Part shown: positions 37,695-45,268 of the stretch, in pieces
Position numbering within the stretch: position 1 is the stretch's first letter
Layout: each line of letters opens with the position of its first letter
NCBI GenBank assembly: GCA_903875575.1
Contig: CAIQWJ010000060.1
Location: forward strand, 1-51,958
Direction of reading: 5' to 3'
From: an uncultured Acidobacteriia bacterium
Lineage (GTDB): Bacteria > Acidobacteriota > Terriglobia > Bryobacterales > Bryobacteraceae
DNA length: 51,958 nt
Notes under the pieces: generated by a model
Databases searched by the model: none
What the model was told of the DNA's origin: nothing
The model's input: the letters and a program-made list of their open reading frames with translations, nothing else
Program-made: the position numbers and the translations under genes

Positions 37695-39019
37695 CTTCTT
37701 CATCCCCCACCGTCGCGACCATGCGCGTGATTCCTGTCGCAGGTCACGATTCCATGCTGCTGAATCTCAGCGGCGCGCACGGGCCTTACTTCATCCGCAA
37801 CCTCGTCATCCTGACTGACACCGCGGGCCACACCGGCGTCGGTGAAGTCCCCGGCGGCGAACGAATACGTCAGACTCTCGAAGACGCGAAACCGCTTGTC
37901 ATCGGCCAGCCCATTGGCAACTATCAGGCCATTCTGAATTCGATGCGTGCTCAGTTTGCCGATCGCGATTCCGGCGGGCGCGGCCTCCAGACTTTCGATA
38001 ACCGCATCACCATCCACGCCGTCACCGCCGTGGAAGCCGCTCTGCTCGACTTGCTCGGCCAGTTCCTCGGCGTGCCGGTGGCCGCTCTACTCGGCGAAGG
38101 TCAGCAACGCAAGACCGTCGAGACACTCGGTTACCTTTTCTACGTGGGCGACCGGCACAAGACCAACCTCCCGTACCCCGCCGACCTCAACGCCAAAGAC
38201 GACTGGTTGCGACTGCGCAGTGAAGTCGCCCTCACGCCCGATGCCATCGTGAGACTCGCCGAAGCCGCGCAGGCCCGCTACGGGTTTCGTCACTTCAAGC
38301 TGAAAGGCGGCGTGCTCGCCGGTGAGCTTGAGATGGAAGCCTGCGCCGCACTCGCCGACCGCTTTCCAAAAGCGAGAATCTCAGTGGACCCCAACGGTGC
38401 CTGGAGCCTCCGCGAAGCCATCGCGCTTTGCCGCGATCAGAAGGTTCTTGCCTACGCCGAAGATCCCTGCGGTGCCGAAGACGGCTATTCCGGCCGCGAG
38501 ATCATGGCCGAATTCCGTCGCGCCACGGGCATTCCGACCGCCACCAACATGATCGCCACCGACTGGCGTCAACTCACCCACACGATCCAACTACAGGCCG
38601 TCGACATCCCCCTGGCGGACCCGCACTTCTGGACCATGCAGGGTTCTGTGCGCGTCGCGCAGATCTGCCGCGAATGGGGCCTGACGTGGGGCTCTCATTC
38701 CAACAATCACTTCGACGTGTCGCTCGCCATGTTCACACACGTGGCCGCCGCCGCTCCGGGCAGCATCGCCGCCATCGACACCCACTGGATCTGGCAGGAC
38801 GGCCAGCGGATTACGAAGGAACCGTTTCGCATCGTGAACAGCGAGCTTACCGTTCCCGACAAACCGGGCCTCGGAGTCGAGATCGACATGGCCCAGGTGG
38901 AGTTCGCCAACGCGCTCTACACAAGCATCGGAACAGCTGCCCGGGACGATGCGGCCGCCATGCAATTCCTGATCCCGAACTGGAAGTTCGACAACAAGCG
39001 CCCTTGCCTGGTACGCTGA
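37691..39019 (+). CDS. gudD: Glucarate dehydratase
   Basis: Predicted 442 residues in the enolase superfamily (mandelate racemase subgroup), converting D-glucarate to 5-keto-4-deoxy-D-glucarate. The catalytic Lys pair is in HFKLKGG (K203, K205), metal ligands are in ISVDPNGAW (D233) and [14 protein letters not shown], and the catalytic His336 is in [21 protein letters not shown] is also diagnostic. This spacing matches E. coli GudD within a few residues. The first ATG overlaps the transporter stop. Together with GarD it lets both galactarate and glucarate enter the same pathway, whose product the downstream aldolase cleaves. Confidence 0.94.
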   Translation: MTSSSPTVATMRVIPVAGHDSMLLNLSGAHGPYFIRNLVILTDTAGHTGVGEVPGGERIRQTLEDAKPLVIGQPIGNYQAILNSMRAQFADRDSGGRGLQTFDNRITIHAVTAVEAALLDLLGQFLGVPVAALLGEGQQRKTVETLGYLFYVGDRHKTNLPYPADLNAKDDWLRLRSEVALTPDAIVRLAEAAQARYGFRHFKLKGGVLAGELEMEACAALADRFPKARISVDPNGAWSLREAIALCRDQKVLAYAEDPCGAEDGYSGREIMAEFRRATGIPTATNMIATDWRQLTHTIQLQAVDIPLADPHFWTMQGSVRVAQICREWGLTWGSHSNNHFDVSLAMFTHVAAAAPGSIAAIDTHWIWQDGQRITKEPFRIVNSELTVPDKPGLGVEIDMAQVEFANALYTSIGTAARDDAAAMQFLIPNWKFDNKRPCLVR

Positions 39020-39024
39020 AGAAC

Positions 39025-39756
39025 GTGAAAGCCGCAACGGTCATATTGTGTGCCATCGCCGTCAGCTCCGTACAGGCGCAAACTCCCCCGTCGTTTGAAG
39101 TCGCGTCGGTCCGGCCGAGCGGACCCAACGAACACATCACCTGCGGACAGTTTGTGCCGGGGGACAGGCTCAACATCGCGGGATGTCGTTTGGTCAATAT
39201 CATCGGGCTGGCTTACAGCATTCGCGTCTTCCAGATCATGGACGTGCCCAAATGGGTCACCGACGGAGATGGGGCCAGATTTAACATCCAAGCCAAGGCC
39301 TCCGCCTCCGTGGACGGCGACCAACTCAGGCTGATGCTGCGGAGTCTGCTTGCCGAGCGTTTCCGACTGCTGTCGCATCGGGAGGAGAGAGAGATTCCCG
39401 TCTACGCGCTTATCGGCATCCCAGGAAAGCAACCAACTCCTGCGGCGGACAACGGAAAACCACGAGGTAGCGGCTATATCCAATGGGTCGATGATGGCTG
39501 GCTGCGGGGGCGTAATGTCTTCCTGTCCAGTTTTGCGCAAGCGATGGATGTGGGTGGCCGGCCGATGGTCGACAAGACAAACATCGCCAGCGCTGTTGAT
39601 TTCGACCTACGGTGGTGCCCCGACGAAAAAACCGACGGGGAGTATCCTTCGATCTTCACAGCCGTTCAGGAACAGATGGGCCTGAAACTCGAACCACAGA
39701 AGTCGCCGATCGAAGTACTTGTTATCGATCACGTCGAGCACCCAACCGAGAATTAG
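39025..39756 (+). CDS. TIGR03435-type secreted soil-bacterial protein
   Basis: Predicted 243 residues from the GTG at 39025, five bases after the gudD stop. It has a signal peptide (VKAATVILCAIAVSSVQAQ) directly followed by TPPSFEVASVRPSGPN, the hallmark opening of the TIGR03435 family, which is expanded in Acidobacteriota. LRLMLRSLLAERFRLLSHRE and VYALIG, then DKTNIASAVDFDL and LGLKLEPQKSPIEVLVIDHVE-like sequence at the end, all fit. The family's function is unknown. Its placement between gudD and garL in the same direction, with six bases to the next gene, suggests co-transcription with sugar-acid catabolism, which is unusual. Confidence 0.9.
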   Translation: MKAATVILCAIAVSSVQAQTPPSFEVASVRPSGPNEHITCGQFVPGDRLNIAGCRLVNIIGLAYSIRVFQIMDVPKWVTDGDGARFNIQAKASASVDGDQLRLMLRSLLAERFRLLSHREEREIPVYALIGIPGKQPTPAADNGKPRGSGYIQWVDDGWLRGRNVFLSSFAQAMDVGGRPMVDKTNIASAVDFDLRWCPDEKTDGEYPSIFTAVQEQMGLKLEPQKSPIEVLVIDHVEHPTEN

Positions 39757-39762
39757 ATAAAC

Positions 39763-40554
39763 ATGTCTTCTCTTCCTCCCAATACGTTTAAAGCCGCTAT
39801 CGCCGCCGGCCAGCAGCAAATCGGCCTCTGGAGTTCTCTCTGCAGCAACATCGCCACCGAGATCATCGCCGGTTCCGGTTTCGACTGGATCGTGCTCGAC
39901 ACCGAACATGCCCCGAACGAAGTGCCCGGCCTGCTTTCGCAACTTCAGGCCATGGCCACCAGCACCACGGAACCCGTCGTCCGCGTGGCGTGGAACGATG
40001 CGGTTGCGATCAAGCGTATTCTCGATATCGGCGCGCGCACGCTGCTGATCCCGTTTGTCCAGAATGCCGAGGAAGCACGAGCGGCGGTCGCCGCCACGCG
40101 TTACCCGCCCCAGGGAATTCGCGGCGTCTCGGTAGGGCCGCGTGCGAATCGTTATGGACGCGTCGCGGGTTACCACCACGTGGCGCATGAGAGCATCTGC
40201 GTGATTGTGCAGATTGAAACCCGCAGCGCATGTGCGGAGATTGAGGCCATCGCCGCAGTGGAGGGCGTGGACGGCATTTTCATCGGCCCCAGCGATCTGG
40301 CGGCTGACATGGGACACCTCGCCAACCCGAAACACCCGGAAGTACAGGCTGCCATTGCCGACGCCTGCGCGCGCATTCGCGCCGCCGGGAAGGGTGCCGG
40401 TATGTTGACGGGCGATCCCGAAGAAGCCTGCCGCTATCTGGCCAACGGCTTCACGTTCGTGGCTATGGGTAGCGATGCGGGAGTCCTGGCTAGTGCGACC
40501 GCAAAACTGGCAGCCCTGGGTAAAGAACAGGTTGCTCTGTTGTCAAAGAACTAA
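39763..40554 (+). CDS. garL: 2-Dehydro-3-deoxyglucarate aldolase (HpcH/HpaI family)
   Basis: Predicted 263-residue class II aldolase. It would cleave the dehydratase product into pyruvate and tartronate semialdehyde. Family landmarks are GLWSSLCSN, GFDWIVLDTEHAPNE, VVRVAWND, GARTLLIPFVQNAEEA, RYPPQGIRGVSVGPRANRYG, and the metal ligands Glu in IVQIETRSA and Asp in IFIGPSDLAADMG. GarL and HpaI share these, but gene context favours GarL. A tartronate semialdehyde reductase and a glycerate kinase are not in the window. No terminator is obvious before the convergent SEC-C gene 38 bases later. Confidence 0.88.
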   Translation: MSSLPPNTFKAAIAAGQQQIGLWSSLCSNIATEIIAGSGFDWIVLDTEHAPNEVPGLLSQLQAMATSTTEPVVRVAWNDAVAIKRILDIGARTLLIPFVQNAEEARAAVAATRYPPQGIRGVSVGPRANRYGRVAGYHHVAHESICVIVQIETRSACAEIEAIAAVEGVDGIFIGPSDLAADMGHLANPKHPEVQAAIADACARIRAAGKGAGMLTGDPEEACRYLANGFTFVAMGSDAGVLASATAKLAALGKEQVALLSKN

Positions 40555-40591
40555 AAATGGCCGCAGACAAAGGCCAGAACTGACGTAACAA

Positions 40592-41296
40592 TCAGGCTGC
40601 GTGGAGAAGCGGCGGCGCGTCTTTGCCGCAGCAGCGCTTGTGTTTCTGGCCGGAACCGCACGGGCAGGCCGCGTTGCGGGCGATGGGGTGCGGCGAATTC
40701 TCGTTTTTACAAAGCGAACCCAATTCGGCGGCCGGCGCTTCGTCGACAGCATTGGCAGGGCCATTGGTGCAGAGCGTAAGCCGGGGCTGCTTTGAAGCGG
40801 CTTGCGGGGCGGCTTCCTGAGCGGCTTCCTGAGCCGCGGGTCGATGCTGCCGTTCGGCCTGGAGACGACGCAGTTCCGACATGTTCCTGTGAAGGAGGCG
40901 ATTGGCCTGGGCTCGGGCGCGATCGACGGAGTTTTGAATGCTGCGGCAGTTGTCGCTATCGGCCTCCATGGGGTCCGTGATTCGATAGGGATTGTCGTTG
41001 AGGCGGAGGATGAGGTCGGCTTCGACATGGCCGCAGCGCTGAAGGCGCCATGAGGCGCGGCGGATCTCTTCTGCGAGGGTGCGCTCGAGAGTGCCGATGG
41101 GGGCGAGTTCGGCTTCGAGGTCGGCCTGAAGCTTTGCGTATTCTTTTTCCTCATCCGGGCGAATAAAGTCGCGGCGAGAGTAGAGGCCGAAAGTGACGCC
41201 GTTGAGAGAGGAGATGGATTTGCCGGAGTCCGAGCGGGGGCCTGTGGAGCCTTCGGCATTGGCGCGGTTGGCTGCGATCTGTGCGGAGGTTGACAT
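40592..41296 (-). CDS. SEC-C motif protein of unknown function
   Basis: Predicted 234 residues. The ATG at 41296 has AAAGGA at good spacing, so a longer start at 41335 is unlikely. The N-terminus reads MSTSAQIAANRANAEGSTGP, a Asn/Ala-rich opening common to a family abundant in Acidobacteria. A helical middle (residues 50-150) follows, then an Ala/Gln linker, and a C-terminal zinc-binding SEC-C motif, NAACPCGSGQKHKRCCG. SEC-C motifs occur in SecA and in many uncharacterised proteins; no function is known for this architecture. It stands alone and faces garL. Confidence 0.75.
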   Translation of the reverse strand: MSTSAQIAANRANAEGSTGPRSDSGKSISSLNGVTFGLYSRRDFIRPDEEKEYAKLQADLEAELAPIGTLERTLAEEIRRASWRLQRCGHVEADLILRLNDNPYRITDPMEADSDNCRSIQNSVDRARAQANRLLHRNMSELRRLQAERQHRPAAQEAAQEAAPQAASKQPRLTLCTNGPANAVDEAPAAELGSLCKNENSPHPIARNAACPCGSGQKHKRCCGKDAPPLLHAA

Positions 41297-41622
41297 GATA
41301 GTTCCTTTCCGATCTGAGAGTAGCTGGCCGGGCAAGGGGTTTTCGGCGGGGTGGGCTGCAAGGTACTGAAAACAGGGCGAAGATATTTTTTGAAATTTGT
41401 GACCGTTATCCGCCGGACGTCCAAAACGGAAGGGAAGCGCGGTTCATGGCCTTCTTTGGGCATGCCCAGTCCTGTCGGCCAAACGCCGGCAAGGGCGACC
41501 CGAATCGCCGAAGGATTGCGGTTTGTGCCATTGCAACGGAACAGTTGCCACCGAGCGCAAGCTTTCGTTCCGAAAGGGTAAGTTGTGCATCGCTCGCGGA
41601 AGCCGTTTGCCCAGGCAAGCAG
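41297..41622. other. Intergenic gap without a recognised gene
   Basis: About 326 bases between the SEC-C gene start and the stop of the GT28-like gene. It has an AT-rich patch near 41380-41400 that could hold the SEC-C gene promoter. I see no RNA structure or conserved open frame. Confidence 0.4.
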
Positions 41623-42759
41623 TTAACGGTTTAGGATTGCCTGAAGGATATCGGGGATTTCGAAGACTGCCCGGTTGTTCATCCCGGCGACCTGCGTCTT
41701 GAAGCGGGCATGTTCGGTCGGGTCCAGCATGCGGCGCGTCGCATCTACAATTCCGCGCTTGAAGTTCTGCAACGAGATCCCCACACCCTTTTCCGTCACC
41801 CACTCCGCGTTGAAACGCTCCTGGGGCAACGTCCAGGCGTTCGTCTCCACTATCACCGGCAGGCCCATCGCGACCGCTTCGCTGATACTGCCCGGACCTG
41901 GCTTCCCGATGAAGAAGTCGGCCAACTGCATGTAGCGGGGCACTTCGGAGGTAAAGCCGACCACGTGCGTCCGGACTCTGCCCTGCAGACCCCGCAGCGC
42001 GGTCTCCAGCTTGTCGTTCTTGCCGCAGATGGCGATCATCTGCAGGTCGAGGCCGCTGTCGTTGAGCCGCTGCGCGATGTCCACCATCTTGGCGGAGCCC
42101 GCACCGCCGAACATCATGATCGCCGTCGGCAGCTTTGGATCGAGACCGAGCTTCACACGCTCGGCTTCCCGGTCCACCGGGGCGATGTCGTAGAAACGTG
42201 GATTCAGGATCATGCCCGAAACCAGGAACACGCGCTCCGGGGCATGCCCCAGTTCGAGGGCCTGCTGCCTTGCTCGCTCGGTGCCGCAGATCACGTAGTG
42301 CGGCCCCTGCCGTTCCAGCCAGAAGTGCGGCGGGTAATCGGCCATGTCCGTCAGTATCGTCACGAAAGGCACGTCCGGCAGTACCTTCTGCTTCGCCTCA
42401 AACAGGGCCCGGTTGAAGTTCGGTACCACGGAGACGATCATGTCCGGCCTCTTCGTGCTCCAGTAGCGTTCCAGCCCCTTGACCTGCTGCGGATGGACCA
42501 TGCGGATGATGGCATGCATAGGCACCAGCATTTCTTTCGAGCCGAGCGTCCAGCCGCGCCGCAGCATCAGGTTATACAGGTCCTGAAACCGAATGCCGGT
42601 GATCTTCCGGAAGACATCGAGATCGTCCAGGAGTTCCTGGAGATTCATCATCTGCATGTCCCACGGGCGCTGCTCGCGACGGGACACTTCGCAGAGCGCA
42701 TTGGCCGCGCTGCGATGTCCCCCTCCGGCATCGAAGAACACGAGTTCGATCGTCTTCAT
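41623..42759 (-). CDS. GT28-like lipid glycosyltransferase (MGDG-synthase type)
   Basis: Predicted 378-residue GT-B glycosyltransferase related to MurG and monogalactosyldiacylglycerol synthase. It opens IELVFFDAGGGHRSAANAL, the acceptor-side GGGH loop, and has MIVSVVPNFN, VTILTDMADYPPHFW, IMMFGGAGSAKMVDIA, and the donor site FFIGKPGPGSISEAVAMGLPVI. It would glycosylate a membrane lipid. ATG start at 42759; the gene is divergent from the acid phosphatase. It is separate from the glycan cluster. Confidence 0.85.
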   Translation of the reverse strand: MKTIELVFFDAGGGHRSAANALCEVSRREQRPWDMQMMNLQELLDDLDVFRKITGIRFQDLYNLMLRRGWTLGSKEMLVPMHAIIRMVHPQQVKGLERYWSTKRPDMIVSVVPNFNRALFEAKQKVLPDVPFVTILTDMADYPPHFWLERQGPHYVICGTERARQQALELGHAPERVFLVSGMILNPRFYDIAPVDREAERVKLGLDPKLPTAIMMFGGAGSAKMVDIAQRLNDSGLDLQMIAICGKNDKLETALRGLQGRVRTHVVGFTSEVPRYMQLADFFIGKPGPGSISEAVAMGLPVIVETNAWTLPQERFNAEWVTEKGVGISLQNFKRGIVDATRRMLDPTEHARFKTQVAGMNNRAVFEIPDILQAILNR

Positions 42760-42830
42760 CCATCATGATTCTCACACGTGCGGGGTTACCCGCGTATTTC
42801 TGTTCGATGAAACTTCGTACAGTAGTACCT

Positions 42831-44111
42831 ATGAAGGTCTTCAAAATCCTGGCGCTGCTGCTCGGCGCGCTGTCACTCCACGCGCAGACGCTCGACTATG
42901 CGGTCTACTTCAGCCGTCACGGCGTGCGGTCGGTGCTGAGCACGAACACGTCGCTGGGTAACCTGTCCTCGGACGCCTGGCCCGAATGGGGAGTCCCTGT
43001 CGGCTATCTCACCGCGCATGGCCGCTGGCTCATGCAGATGATGGGCGGCTATGATCGCGAGTACTTCACACAAGCCGGGCTCTTCTCCGGTAAGGGTTGC
43101 GCGGACGCCGACCACCTTTACGTTTGGGCCGACAACGCCCAGCGCGATATCGAGACCGGGCGCGCGCTGGCCTACGGGATGTTCCCCGACTGCAAGGTAC
43201 CGGTGCACACGCTGCGGGCGGACCTCAAGTATCCGCTGTTCTCACCTGCTTCCACTCCTCTCGCTCCGGGCATGCAGGCGATGGACCACACCATCGCCGC
43301 GGCGGCGCTGGGCAGTCGGATCGGGGACAACCCCCGCTGGTTCGTCGGCCCGTATGGCACCGACGTGGACCTGATGCAAAGCATCCTGACTCCCTCCGGC
43401 AGCAAGGCACCGAAGCGGACGCTGCTGGCGGACGTACCGCAACCCGCACCGCCTGCGGCACCGCGCGATCACTTCGGCGAACTCACTGCGCTCACCAGCC
43501 AACTGAACACCATCGCCGAGGCGTTCTACCTGGAGTACGTCGATGGCATGGACAAGAAGGACATCGGCTGGGGACGCGTCGATGAAGCGACGATCGACCG
43601 GCTGATGGCGCTACGAGCCATCTTCCTCAACACAGTGCAGCGGACCTCCTATACCGCGAAGGCACATGCCTCGAATATCCTGAGCCACATTCTGCGCTCC
43701 ATGGAGCAGGCGGTGAGCGGCCAGGCGGTGGCGGGTTCACTGGGCAACCCCGGTGACAGGGAGTTGATGATGCTGGGCCATGATGGCGACATGATCCCGC
43801 TGAGCACGCTGCTGGACGTGAACTGGACGTCCGAGGGCTACGCTCCGAACGAGACGCCGCCGGGCTCCGCGTTCGTGTTCGAAGTCTGGCGCGACGCGGC
43901 AACCAGCAAGCGCACGGTGCGGCTCTGGATGCTGAGCGAGACGCCCCGCAAGATGCGGGAGGGTACCGCGGTCTCGCTCACGGCACCGCCGTCGCGGACG
44001 CCGTTGTTCGTGCCGGGGTGCAGCACGACTGCCGAGGGCTTCCCCTGCGACTGGGATGCGTTTCGCAGGGTGGCGGAAGCGGGGATCAACCCGGCGTTTG
44101 TCTCGAAGTAA
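42831..44111 (+). CDS. Secreted histidine acid phosphatase (phytase-like)
   Basis: Predicted 426 residues. The ATG at 42831 gives MKVFKILALLLGALSLHAQT, a good signal peptide; ATG codons at 42765 and 42807 are in frame but add a less convincing leader. The catalytic motif YFSRHGVRS includes R28-H30 in the mature N-terminal region, and MLGHDGDM near residue 313 supplies the His-Asp proton donor. This is the clade-2 histidine phosphatase pattern of 4-phytase, glucose-1-phosphatase and AppA. It would release phosphate in the periplasm. No strong ribosome site is visible. Confidence 0.85.
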   Translation: MKVFKILALLLGALSLHAQTLDYAVYFSRHGVRSVLSTNTSLGNLSSDAWPEWGVPVGYLTAHGRWLMQMMGGYDREYFTQAGLFSGKGCADADHLYVWADNAQRDIETGRALAYGMFPDCKVPVHTLRADLKYPLFSPASTPLAPGMQAMDHTIAAAALGSRIGDNPRWFVGPYGTDVDLMQSILTPSGSKAPKRTLLADVPQPAPPAAPRDHFGELTALTSQLNTIAEAFYLEYVDGMDKKDIGWGRVDEATIDRLMALRAIFLNTVQRTSYTAKAHASNILSHILRSMEQAVSGQAVAGSLGNPGDRELMMLGHDGDMIPLSTLLDVNWTSEGYAPNETPPGSAFVFEVWRDAATSKRTVRLWMLSETPRKMREGTAVSLTAPPSRTPLFVPGCSTTAEGFPCDWDAFRRVAEAGINPAFVSK

Positions 44112-44119
44112 GCGCGACC

Positions 44120-45016
44120 TTACTTGGGGGACTGCCTTTGTAATTCGCGGCGGAAGGCCAGCTCGCGTTCGGCGACGTAGGCTTTGTAGCCGGCCGGATC
44201 GATGAAGGGGTTCAGTGCATTCGGGTTCACGGCAGTGGGCTTGAGTTTCGGGTACTTGGCGAGCATATCGAAGTAGTCGCCGTGGGCCCCGAGAAAGATA
44301 TCGCAGGGGAGCGATTTCAGGACCTTGAAGGTGGTCTCGTAATCCTGGGCGATCGTCGGGTAGGTCGCGTTGTTCACCAATTTAAAGCCCGCGTTGACGT
44401 TGGGGCTGCCGACGATCACGACGTCGTAGGTCTTGCCGGCGTCGGTCACCTTCATGGTCCAGGTGGTGCAGCCTTTGGTGTGGCCGGGGGTCTTGTGGGC
44501 GGTCAGGGTGGTGCCGCCTAAAGTCACCTGCTCGCCATCGTGGAGCGACTTGTCCACTTTGGTGGCCGGGTACTGGCTTTCGGGATCACTGCCGTAATGG
44601 AAGTCGGCCTTGCCACCGCTTTCTACGACCGGGACATCGGTATCCATCACCATGTATTGCGCACCGGTCAGTTTCTTCACTGCGGCGCTGCTGGCGTCGT
44701 GATCCCAGTGGCCGTGGCTGATCAGCAGGATCTTCGTATCACCGAACTTGAAGCCCAGCTTTTCAACACTGGCCTGGATGAGCGGCACCGACGATTCGAG
44801 ACTGCTGTTGATCAGGATGTTGCCAGCGGGCGTCGTGACCAGATACGAGGCCAAGCCCTTGCTGCCGACGTAGTACAGGTTGTCGGCAATTTTGAAGGGA
44901 GCGAAGGGTTCCGTCCAATCCGGTGGGTACGCGGCGCGCATCACGCCTGCGAGGGACAGGAGCAGGCACAGGGCGGCGGCTCGGGTCTGCTTCGTTCTTT
45001 GAGTGTTGGCAGCCAT
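44120..45016 (-). CDS. Subclass B3 metallo-beta-lactamase
   Basis: Predicted 298-residue exported zinc hydrolase. A signal peptide (ALCLLLSLAGVMRA) precedes the mature protein. Zinc ligands are all present: H101, H103, D105 and H106 in ISHGHWDHDAS, H179 in TPGHTKG, and H245 in FLGAHGDYF, matching the B3 arrangement (His116/His118/His196 and Asp120/His121/His263). LASYLVTTPAGNILINS and SVPLIQASVEKLGF are also typical. B3 enzymes hydrolyse penicillins, cephalosporins and carbapenems; environmental forms vary in activity. It converges on the acid phosphatase. No regulator is adjacent. Confidence 0.9.
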   Translation of the reverse strand: MAANTQRTKQTRAAALCLLLSLAGVMRAAYPPDWTEPFAPFKIADNLYYVGSKGLASYLVTTPAGNILINSSLESSVPLIQASVEKLGFKFGDTKILLISHGHWDHDASSAAVKKLTGAQYMVMDTDVPVVESGGKADFHYGSDPESQYPATKVDKSLHDGEQVTLGGTTLTAHKTPGHTKGCTTWTMKVTDAGKTYDVVIVGSPNVNAGFKLVNNATYPTIAQDYETTFKVLKSLPCDIFLGAHGDYFDMLAKYPKLKPTAVNPNALNPFIDPAGYKAYVAERELAFRRELQRQSPK

Positions 45017-45035
45017 AAGTTTAGACGCAGTTCTA

Positions 45036-45068
45036 CACTGCCGCCGATGTTGCTTATCGGCGGCAGTG
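45036..45068 (-). terminator. Perfect 13-bp hairpin downstream of the small basic gene
   Basis: CACTGCCGCCGAT pairs perfectly with ATCGGCGGCAGTG around a seven-base loop. It lies between the 52-codon gene (stop at 45093) and the lactamase start, where a terminator for the leftward uvrD-small gene unit would be expected. Neither side has a strong T run, so it could instead be a processing or attenuator element. Confidence 0.55.
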
Positions 45069-45092
45069 CACGTGACACAGTTTTCTTAACGC

Positions 45093-45251
45093 TTAACGCT
45101 TGCGGGTCTGACCCTTGACGATCTGCTTGACCTTTTTCTTCATGGAGCCACGCGCCACAGTGGACGGGCGTTTCGCCTTGGGGGCGGCCTTCTTACGGGC
45201 AGTGCGCTTCAGCTTCTTACGTTCGGTTACTTCGAGACTCTTTGTGTTCAT
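45093..45251 (-). CDS. 52-residue highly basic protein
   Basis: A minus-strand open frame from ATG 45251 to TAA gives MNTKSLEVTERKKLKRTARK, KAAPKAKRPSTVARGSMKKK and VKQIVKGQTRKR. Twenty-two of the 52 residues are Lys or Arg, with no signal peptide. It starts 17 bases after the helicase stop, so it is likely in the same transcript, and a perfect hairpin follows it. The composition suggests nucleic-acid or ribosome binding, but I recognise no family. The ribosome site is weak. The Lys/Arg codon use and clean stop make a chance frame unlikely. Confidence 0.6.
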   Translation of the reverse strand: MNTKSLEVTERKKLKRTARKKAAPKAKRPSTVARGSMKKKVKQIVKGQTRKR

Positions 45252-45268
45252 TTTTTGCTTGTATTCTG

